Shown: in pieces, positions 1-5,103 of the stretch
Layout: every line of letters starts with the position of its first letter
Numbering within the stretch: the stretch's first letter is position 1
NCBI GenBank assembly: GCA_903930725.1
Contig: CAIYZW010000958.1
Location: 1 to 5,103, forward strand
Length of the DNA stretch: 5,103 nucleotides
DNA from: an uncultured Bacteroidota bacterium
Lineage (GTDB): Bacteria; Bacteroidota; Bacteroidia; Bacteroidales; 4484-276
Direction: 5' to 3'
Translations under genes and position numbers: made by a program
Notes under the pieces: generated by a model
The model's input: the letters and a program-made list of their open reading frames with translations, nothing else
Database searches by the model: none
What the model was told of the DNA's origin: nothing

Positions 1-1
1 A

Positions 2-115
2 AATCTTGTGATCGACTTCAACAGTTTTTTTTTGCCTGAAAGCGATGTTTCGGGATCGGGCTTATCCAAAAATATGGAGAATCCCGTTTATCATTTTCAA
101 ATCAGGCTATTTTAA
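2..115 (+). CDS. C-terminal fragment of a probable outer-membrane beta-barrel protein (5' end outside window)
   Basis: Frame 2 on the plus strand is open from the left edge to a TAA at 113-115 and gives 37 residues; the other two plus frames stop early. The tail reads NPVYHFQIRLF before the stop, a short alternating polar/hydrophobic strand ending in phenylalanine. That is the usual look of the last strand of an outer-membrane barrel recognised by the BAM complex. The preceding segment (FFLPESDVSGSGLSKN) could be a turn or loop before that strand. The gene converges on the thioredoxin-like lipoprotein gene and overlaps its last 9 bases. With only 37 codons, an open frame can occur by chance, so the call rests mainly on the character of the tail. 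I cannot name the family; a porin or other beta-barrel protein is the best inference. Confidence 0.5.
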   Translation, partial: NLVIDFNSFFLPESDVSGSGLSKNMENPVYHFQIRLF

Positions 116-1192
116 AACTTCAGCTAATTTATCAAGCAAATCTTGCCCTCTCAGGCCTTTGCCTACAATAATTCCATTCGGGTCAACAAGGAAGTTTGCC
201 GGGATTGACCTGACGCCATAAAGTTTGGCGGCAGCATTATCCCAATATTTTAAATCCGAAATATGTGCCCAGGTGAGATTATCTTCAGAAATGGCAGCAA
301 TCCATTTAGTCTTGTCGCGGTCGAGCGAAACACCCAGAACAGTAAAACCTTTGGCGTTATATTTCTGGAAAGCCTCAACAACATTGGGGTTTTCGGCCCG
401 GCATGGCCCACACCATGATGCCCAAAAATCAACCAACACATATTTGCCTTTTAAATTCGATAGCGAAAACGGGTTTCCCTGGGTATCGTTTTGGGTAAAA
501 TCGGGAGCAGGTTGTCCAATTTCGACTTTGCGTAAAGTTTCGATGGTTTCCAAAAGGTTTATGGCGTATTTCGTATTTTTCGTTGTCGGATCAAATTTTG
601 AATAAACATCCTCCAGTTCGGCTAATTTGTAATTGTAGCTGTAACGGGTCATGATGAATGGCGCCACAACAGAAGTTGTGTTTGTTTTTGCAAAATCTAA
701 AATGTAGGCAATTTCTTCTTCATCAATCTGGCTAAAACGTTTTTCGATGGTGCTCATGGTTGCAGTGTCACCTGCCGATTCTGCTTGCTGGTACTGGGCA
801 TAAATGGTGTTTCGCTCGGCGTCATTTTCTTTGATTTTGCCCTGGAATTTATCAAACAATAGGTGTGAATCTGATCCTTCAACTTTTGGTTCCTCAAGGC
901 TTCCTGTGATTGTTATTTGCTTTGGTTCGGTAAAAACGAGTATTCGTTGGGAAGTTTTCTGAAAGATAAGGTAATAAATCTCCGGCATTTCGATTTTTCC
1001 TTTAAAGGCGAAATTACCTTTTACAACTTGTACCGAGTCAAAATTTACCAGCACACCATCCACGGCTTTGGCAAGCATTACCAAGCCTTCTGGAGCATCG
1101 GGCAGTGTTGCGTTTATCTGAAATTGACCGGCATTATTGGTGCATGAAGCAAAGGCAATAACGATTAAAAAAATCCACAATAGTTTTTTCAT
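107..1192 (-). CDS. TlpA/ResA-like thiol-disulfide oxidoreductase lipoprotein (DUF4369 + thioredoxin fold)
   Basis: This encodes 361 residues and appears complete. Residues 1-17 look like a lipoprotein signal peptide: KK, a hydrophobic core, then FASC with the acylated cysteine at 17. Phenylalanine at -3 is off the strict lipobox but tolerable in Bacteroidota. Residues about 22-115 are beta-rich and resemble the DUF4369 domain often found at the N-terminus of such proteins. Residues about 116-220 are charged and helical. The thioredoxin-like domain runs from about 224 (IGQPAPDF) to the end, with the redox motif WCGPC at 260-264 and the cis-proline in SIPANFLVD at 331. It should act in the periplasm, anchored to a membrane, reducing or exchanging disulfides, for example in cytochrome c maturation or stress defence; the substrate cannot be read from sequence. 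The ATG at 1190-1192 is chosen because it directly precedes the signal peptide. A promoter-like element lies 38 nt upstream, so it probably does not depend on mreBCD transcription. The 3' end overlaps a convergent gene by 9 bp. Confidence 0.93.
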   Translation of the reverse strand: MKKLLWIFLIVIAFASCTNNAGQFQINATLPDAPEGLVMLAKAVDGVLVNFDSVQVVKGNFAFKGKIEMPEIYYLIFQKTSQRILVFTEPKQITITGSLEEPKVEGSDSHLLFDKFQGKIKENDAERNTIYAQYQQAESAGDTATMSTIEKRFSQIDEEEIAYILDFAKTNTTSVVAPFIMTRYSYNYKLAELEDVYSKFDPTTKNTKYAINLLETIETLRKVEIGQPAPDFTQNDTQGNPFSLSNLKGKYVLVDFWASWCGPCRAENPNVVEAFQKYNAKGFTVLGVSLDRDKTKWIAAISEDNLTWAHISDLKYWDNAAAKLYGVRSIPANFLVDPNGIIVGKGLRGQDLLDKLAEVLK

Positions 1193-1230
1193 CTGAATTG
1201 AATCTTTAGTTTATAAATAAAATTTGGCTG

Positions 1231-1238
1231 CAAAAGTA
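1231..1238 (-). promoter_or_regulatory. Bacteroidota-type -7 promoter element for the tlpA-like gene
   Basis: On the minus strand this reads TACTTTTG, an exact match to the TAnnTTTG consensus of the Bacteroidota housekeeping sigma factor. It is followed by CAGCC and then an AT-rich leader. It lies in the 75 bp gap after mreD, 38 nt before the ATG at 1192, so transcription would start near 1225 and give a leader of about 30 nt. No clear TTTG -33 element sits about 20 bp upstream; that region is ATTCAACATTCAA. The position in a true intergenic gap makes this more than a chance match, but it is a prediction from pattern only. Confidence 0.6.
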
Positions 1239-1267
1239 ACAGGAAAACGGTTGAATGTTGAATTTTT

Positions 1268-1789
1268 TCAGACAAAGGATTTCTGGACTTTATCCTGCCG
1301 GTAAAAGAGAATCTGTGCCAAAACCGCAAGCAACAATGTTAAAATACTGCTTAAAATAATTCTGATCACTGTTTGTAAAATGTCAGAAAAACTGAATGCC
1401 TCAATCGAAAACAGGATGGTGTGATGTATTAAGATGAGTATAAAAGAATAGGTAAGAAACCAGGTTAAACCAAGATCTTTAATGCCGGGCGAAACACTAA
1501 GTTCGTACTCTCTTTTGGAGCGGAGTAAATTTAGAACACCGCTCCGGCTAAAAGCCATAAACACCGAGGCTGCGGCATTCATGCCAAGACTATTTGTAAA
1601 AAAATCAATACTCAGGCCTAAAAAAAATGACGATACCAGCAGCACCCAGCCTGCCGTTTGAAAAGGTAATAAAAGTATAAAATAGACGTACAAAGCAGGA
1701 TAGGCGTAACCGCCAAAACTCAGGCTGTTCAGCACCAACACCTGAAACATTACAAGCACAACAAAGCGAATGATATTTTTATTAAACAT
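1268..1789 (-). CDS. mreD: Rod shape-determining membrane protein MreD
   Basis: This encodes 173 residues, the usual length for MreD of this phylum. It is very hydrophobic. Likely membrane segments lie at about 6-24, 30-45, 46-66, 107-129 and 138-163, with a possible further one around 68-85. A more polar, charged stretch at about 86-106 (SGVLNLLRSKREYELS) lies between them. The motif GLSIDFFTNSLGMNAAA at about 58-74 resembles the conserved G-x-x-x-D-x-x-x-x-x-x-G-x-N/H core of MreD. MreD is an inner-membrane partner of MreC and of the elongation machinery; it has no known enzymatic activity. The gene follows mreC after 24 bp and is surely co-transcribed with it. The ATG at 1787-1789 gives a standard start with a polar N-terminus before the first helix. 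Sequence identity among MreD proteins is low, so the call rests on topology, length and position together. Confidence 0.92.
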   Translation of the reverse strand: MFNKNIIRFVVLVMFQVLVLNSLSFGGYAYPALYVYFILLLPFQTAGWVLLVSSFFLGLSIDFFTNSLGMNAAASVFMAFSRSGVLNLLRSKREYELSVSPGIKDLGLTWFLTYSFILILIHHTILFSIEAFSFSDILQTVIRIILSSILTLLLAVLAQILFYRQDKVQKSFV

Positions 1790-1813
1790 CTATAGTTTTC
1801 TGCATTTAAATTG

Positions 1814-2644
1814 TTAATTCTGATCCTCCAGTTTCTCCAGATCCTGCAATTCCTTTCGCATCAGGCTTTTTACAACATAAACATTAAAAACTTTGTTGTA
1901 GTCAATGGTAAAAGCCACATCCACGGTATAAAAATTCCCGCCCTTTTCAATCCTGAAATCATCAACCACACCAATCAACTGGCCTTCGGGAAAAATGTGC
2001 GAATAGCCGCTGGTGATAATGGAATCGCCAATTTGCAAAGGCACATGCAAGGGTAAATCAATCAAGGTGCCCTTGCGATAATTGCTTCCTTTCCAGATAA
2101 ACGTTCCAACCTGATTGGAATTTTTATGTTTGGCCGAAACACGTGAATGCGAATTGATTACCGACATTACCGAACAGAAATGGTCGGAAACCTCGATAAC
2201 CTGCCCAACAATGCCATTGGGCGCAATAACGGCCATATCTTTGTTAATTCCGTGGCGTCTGCCTTTGTTGAGTTTAAGATAATTATTCCGCCGGTTGGTG
2301 GAATTGCTCACAACACTGGCAGCAACGTAAACAAATTCCTGCTGGTAAAGCGTGTCGCTTACATAAAAGGTGTTTGTGTCGGTTTTGATAAATGAACTTG
2401 CATCTCTGTTGCGAAACCTGGCATTTTCTTCCAAAAGAATGTTGTTGGCATCTTTAAGCGAAAATAAACCACCAAAATTACTCAGGCTCTTAAGTATTCC
2501 TCCGGTAAAATCGCTGGTCGAATTGATGACAACAGTGCCCTGGTAATAATTGTTTTCGAACACCAGCACCAGCGAAACGATTTCGAGGAACAGGAATAGA
2601 ATAAAAAAATGGTTTTTCCAAAGGAAGATAAATACATTTCTCAT
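1814..2644 (-). CDS. mreC: Rod shape-determining protein MreC
   Basis: This encodes 276 residues and appears complete. A short cytoplasmic N-terminus (MRNVFIFLWKN) is followed by one membrane anchor at about 12-29. A helical stretch at about 62-82 (DANNILLEENARFRNR) is the dimerising coiled coil, and it is short. The periplasmic beta-domain pair follows: NYLKLNKGRRHGI at about 121-133, PNGIVGQVIEV at about 142-152, and GDSIITSGYSHIFPEG at about 206-221, all typical MreC signatures. The tail at 262-276 is charged and probably helical. MreC links cytoplasmic MreB filaments, through the membrane, to the peptidoglycan synthases PBP2/RodA and helps activate them. It sits 68 bp after mreB and 24 bp before mreD. 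The ATG at 2642-2644 immediately precedes the anchor and has no strong Shine-Dalgarno sequence, as is usual in Bacteroidota. Confidence 0.97.
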   Translation of the reverse strand: MRNVFIFLWKNHFFILFLFLEIVSLVLVFENNYYQGTVVINSTSDFTGGILKSLSNFGGLFSLKDANNILLEENARFRNRDASSFIKTDTNTFYVSDTLYQQEFVYVAASVVSNSTNRRNNYLKLNKGRRHGINKDMAVIAPNGIVGQVIEVSDHFCSVMSVINSHSRVSAKHKNSNQVGTFIWKGSNYRKGTLIDLPLHVPLQIGDSIITSGYSHIFPEGQLIGVVDDFRIEKGGNFYTVDVAFTIDYNKVFNVYVVKSLMRKELQDLEKLEDQN

Positions 2645-2655
2645 GGCCTAAAACA

Positions 2656-2671
2656 CCAAAATTTGTTTTGG
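2656..2671 (-). repeat. Small perfect inverted repeat in the mreB-mreC spacer
   Basis: On the minus strand CCAAAA and TTTTGG (6 bp arms) flank the 4-base loop CAAA, 11 bases before the mreC start codon. In RNA this would be a weak, AT-rich hairpin close to where ribosomes would bind, and it is followed by GTGTTTTAGGCC rather than a T-run, so it is not a good intrinsic terminator. It could modulate mreC translation or be a protein-binding palindrome; chance is also quite possible in AT-rich spacer. Confidence 0.25.
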
Positions 2672-2712
2672 GACAAGTTTACAAAAATTATGGCTTATTG
2701 ATGGTTTACCTT

Positions 2713-3735
2713 CTACTTGATGAGGAAGGTAAATTTATCAAAATTCTTGAGTGCGATGCCGGTACCGCGGGCTACCGCTCTCAACGGGTCTTCGGCAACA
2801 TGGATAGGAAGTTTGGTTTTGAGATGAAGCCTTTTGTCGAGGCCACGCAACATCGAGCCACCACCGGCCAGGTAAATTCCGGTCCTGAAAATATCAGCCG
2901 AAAGCTCCGGAGGTGTCATTTCGAGTGCCTGCAAAACGGCAGTTTCGATTTTTGAAATGGATTTATCGAGGCAATGGGCAATTTCGGAATAATTAACGGT
3001 AATTTCCTTGGGGATGCCTGTGAGCATGTCGCGGCCATGAACAGCGTAATCGTCGGGAGGGTTGTCAAGTTCAGGAAGTGCAGCGCCAACTTCGATTTTA
3101 ATCTGCTCGGCAGTACGCTCGCCAATGTTTATGTTGTGCTGTTTGCGCATGTATTCTTCGATGTCGGCATTAAGATCGTCGCCGGCAATGCGTATAGATT
3201 TGTTGTTTACAATACCGCCAAGTGCAATAACAGCAATTTCGCTGGTGCCGCCACCGATGTCAATAATCATGTTACCCGTAGGTTCCAAAACGTCAATTCC
3301 AATTCCGATGGCTGCGGCCATTGGTTCGTGAATAAGTCTTACTTCCCTGGCTCCGGCCTGCTCGGCCGAATCTTTAACGGCTCTTTCCTCAACTTCGGTA
3401 ATCCCTGAAGGAATGCAAATAACCATCTTTAAAGCAGGTGGAAACAATGATTGACGCAGGCCTATCATTTTGATCATCTCACGGATCATAAATTCGGCAG
3501 CCTGAAAATCGGCAATTACGCCATCGCGCAAAGGGCGGATGGTTTTTATGTTTTCGTGGGTTTTGCCGTGCATCATTTGTGCGCGCTTACCTACTGCTAT
3601 TATTTTCCCGGTGCTTCTTTCGATGGCAACGATCGAAGGCTCGTCAACCACTACTTTATCGTTATAAATGATGATGGTATTTGCAGTACCAAGATCTATT
3701 GCGATTTCTCTGGTAAAAAATGAAAATAGTCCCAT
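2713..3735 (-). CDS. mreB: Rod shape-determining protein MreB, actin-like ATPase
   Basis: This encodes 340 residues, the normal length. The hydrophobic N-terminal MGLFSFF resembles the membrane-binding segment of MreB. The actin-fold nucleotide motifs are in order: phosphate-1 DLGTANT at 14-20, the connecting segment HEPMAAAIG with its catalytic-type glutamate at 136-144, phosphate-2 IDIGGGTSEIAV at 158-169, and the adenosine loop GIYLAGGGSMLRGL at 286-299. MreB polymerises into short filaments under the inner membrane and guides lateral wall synthesis with MreC, MreD, RodZ, RodA and PBP2. The ATG at 3733-3735 is preceded by an A-rich leader and gives the canonical N-terminus. It begins 40 bp after purH, with no promoter match in the gap, and leads the mreBCD genes. 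Motifs are intact, so it is expected to be functional. It is not FtsA or DnaK: length and motifs fit MreB. Confidence 0.99.
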   Translation of the reverse strand: MGLFSFFTREIAIDLGTANTIIIYNDKVVVDEPSIVAIERSTGKIIAVGKRAQMMHGKTHENIKTIRPLRDGVIADFQAAEFMIREMIKMIGLRQSLFPPALKMVICIPSGITEVEERAVKDSAEQAGAREVRLIHEPMAAAIGIGIDVLEPTGNMIIDIGGGTSEIAVIALGGIVNNKSIRIAGDDLNADIEEYMRKQHNINIGERTAEQIKIEVGAALPELDNPPDDYAVHGRDMLTGIPKEITVNYSEIAHCLDKSISKIETAVLQALEMTPPELSADIFRTGIYLAGGGSMLRGLDKRLHLKTKLPIHVAEDPLRAVARGTGIALKNFDKFTFLIK

Positions 3736-3775
3736 ATTATTTTTTCAATAAATTCGATTAAAATGTGCGTTAAAA

Positions 3776-5103
3776 TTAATGTTTAAAATGCCTGAAACCC
3801 GTGAAGATCATCGGCATTTGATGTTGATTACAAAAATCCACCGAGTCCTGGTCTTTAACAGATCCGCCGGGTTGGATTATTGCTGTAATTCCGGCTTTAT
3901 GAGCAATTTCCACAGAGTCGGCAAAAGGGAAAAAAGCATCCGAAGCCATTACAGCGCCATTCAGGTCGAAGCCGAAAGATTGTGCTTTCGAAATAGCCTG
4001 TTTTAATGCATCAACCCTCGAAGTCTGTCCAACTCCGCTGGCCAGAAGTTGCTTATTCTTAGCCAAAACTATGGTGTTCGATTTGGAGTGTTTTACAATA
4101 ATGTTGGCAAAAAGCAAATCCGAAATTTCTCCATCGGATGGCGCTTTTAACGTAACAACTTTTAAATCCTGCATGTTTTCAACCTTCAAATCTTTATCCT
4201 GCTGCATAACTCCGTTTAAAACTGTCCTGAATTGTATTCCGGGCTTTGTAAACGGCTTTCTTTGAAGTATTATTCTGTTTTTCTTTGAATTAAGAATTTC
4301 GAGGGCTTCTTTTTGATAGCCTGGGGCCAGGATAATCTCAAAAAAGAGCTTATTTATTTCGATGGCGGTTTTTTCGTCAACTTTGGAATTTGTAATTAAA
4401 ACGCCGCCGAAAGCCGACACGGGATCACCGGCAAGGGCGTCAATCCAGGCTTGTGTAAGGTTTTCGCGTGAAGCAAGCCCGCAGGCATTGTTGTGTTTGA
4501 GTATTGCATAGGTAGGTTCCGAAAAATCATCAATCAGATCAATTGCTGCATCCAGGTCGTTGATGTTGTTGTAAGAAATTGTTTTGCCGTTCAGTTGTTC
4601 AAAAACCGAATCCAGATCACCAAAAAATACACCTTGCTGATGTGGGTTTTCGCCGTATCTTAAAACATTGTTTTTCGAAAAGCTTTGTTTAAAAACCGGC
4701 AAATTGGCTTTGCGGTTGAAGTAGCTAAAAATAGCGGTGTCGTAATGCGAGGAGACGTTGAAAGCCTGTGCTGCAAAAAATCTTCGTTGGTCAAGGGTGG
4801 TAACGCCATAGTCTTTTTGGAGCAAATCGAGCAAATCGTTGTAAAAATCAACCGAAGGAATTATAACAACATCCTCGTGGTTTTTAGCGGCAGCTCGGAT
4901 AAGGCTGATTCCTCCAATATCAATTTTCTCGATAATATCGGATTCGTCGTTGGTGGATGCCACTGTTTTTTCGAAGGGGTATAAATCAACGATAACGAGG
5001 TCAATTTCGGGAATGTCGTAACTTTTAAATGCTTCGATGTCGCCGGGATGATCGCGGCGGCCCAGGATTCCTCCGAAAATTTTGGGGTGCAATGTTTTTA
5101 CAC
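3776..5103 (-). CDS. purH: Bifunctional AICAR formyltransferase / IMP cyclohydrolase PurH, 5' end outside window
   Basis: PurH makes the last two steps of de novo IMP synthesis in the cytoplasm: formylation of AICAR with 10-formyl-THF, then ring closure. The frame runs to the right edge, with VKTLHPKIFGGILGRR at the start of the visible part; the lysine of KTLHP is at 5096-5098 and is a conserved residue of the cyclohydrolase site. About 441 residues are visible of roughly 505-515 expected, so some 65 N-terminal residues are missing. Counting from the L of LHPK, the cyclohydrolase part holds DLVIVDLYPF at 31-40 and DIGGISLIRAAAKN at 58-71. The transformylase part has LRYGENPHQQG (144-154), the catalytic pair in LKHNNACG (198-205), GDPVSAFGG (222-230), DAFFPFADS (385-393), IIQPGGSVKDQ (405-415) and the terminal TGFRHFKH. 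The frame is unbroken. A TTG at 5090-5092 lies inside the conserved motif and is not the start. It is followed by mreB after 40 bp. Confidence 0.98.
   Translation of the reverse strand, partial: VKTLHPKIFGGILGRRDHPGDIEAFKSYDIPEIDLVIVDLYPFEKTVASTNDESDIIEKIDIGGISLIRAAAKNHEDVVIIPSVDFYNDLLDLLQKDYGVTTLDQRRFFAAQAFNVSSHYDTAIFSYFNRKANLPVFKQSFSKNNVLRYGENPHQQGVFFGDLDSVFEQLNGKTISYNNINDLDAAIDLIDDFSEPTYAILKHNNACGLASRENLTQAWIDALAGDPVSAFGGVLITNSKVDEKTAIEINKLFFEIILAPGYQKEALEILNSKKNRIILQRKPFTKPGIQFRTVLNGVMQQDKDLKVENMQDLKVVTLKAPSDGEISDLLFANIIVKHSKSNTIVLAKNKQLLASGVGQTSRVDALKQAISKAQSFGFDLNGAVMASDAFFPFADSVEIAHKAGITAIIQPGGSVKDQDSVDFCNQHQMPMIFTGFRHFKH

Noticed and set aside
25..34. Run of nine T on the plus strand, suggesting a terminator
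   Set aside because: No GC-rich hairpin precedes it, and it lies inside the probable plus-strand coding frame (Phe-Phe-Leu codons).
67..74. TATTTTTG on the minus strand, matching the -7 promoter consensus
   Set aside because: It would drive transcription leftward, antisense to the likely plus-strand gene, and no minus-strand gene follows in the window. One such match is expected by chance.
225..605. A 126-codon plus-strand open frame opposite the tlpA-like gene
   Set aside because: It covers the complement of the conserved thioredoxin domain and has no recognisable features; it is a shadow.
2974..3408. A 144-codon open frame on the plus strand opposite mreB, with a second overlapping one at 3062-3331
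   Set aside because: Both lie entirely antisense to the strongly conserved mreB gene, have no recognisable domain, and are explained as shadows of its codon use.
5090..5092. TTG that could be read as the start codon of purH
   Set aside because: It is the leucine in the conserved KTLHPK motif, and the same frame continues upstream to the window edge, so the gene is truncated by the window, not started here.
1268..5103. Possible novel system built around mreBCD and purH
   Set aside because: All four proteins match well-known housekeeping families with intact motifs; nothing in or between them suggests an unknown function.

Overview
The window looks like chromosomal DNA from a member of the Bacteroidota, probably Bacteroidales or a related order. 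The reasons are the gene order purH-mreB-mreC-mreD, a TlpA-type lipoprotein of the DUF4369-plus-thioredoxin architecture, A-rich leaders without clear Shine-Dalgarno sequences, and a TAnnTTTG-type -7 promoter element. Base composition is moderate, roughly 40-45% GC by eye, and looks even across the window. No mobile element, RNA gene or CRISPR array was seen.

Layout, read in the direction of transcription (minus strand, right to left). purH enters from the right edge without its first 60-70 residues. It encodes the bifunctional enzyme for the last two steps of IMP synthesis. After 40 bp comes mreB (actin-like cytoskeletal ATPase), after a 68 bp leader mreC (periplasmic scaffold with one membrane anchor), and after 24 bp mreD (polytopic membrane protein). 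These three form the core of the rod-shape (elongasome) complex. No promoter match was found between purH and mreB, so purH-mreBCD may be one transcription unit.

After mreD a 75 bp gap carries a good Bacteroidota -7 element, followed by a gene for a secreted thiol-disulfide lipoprotein (TlpA/ResA-like). This gene probably starts its own transcript. The elongasome partners PBP2 (mrdA) and RodA, which often follow mreD in this phylum, are not in this window.

At the left edge a plus-strand reading frame ends at base 115, overlapping the last 9 bases of the tlpA-like gene. Its 37-residue tail resembles the C-terminal strand of an outer-membrane beta-barrel, but this is a fragment.

Coding density is high and no stretch longer than 75 bp lacks a gene. 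I see conserved housekeeping genes and no convincing sign of an undescribed system. The points worth checking are the break in the mre-mrdA-rodA order, the convergent overlap at the left edge, and small leader features.
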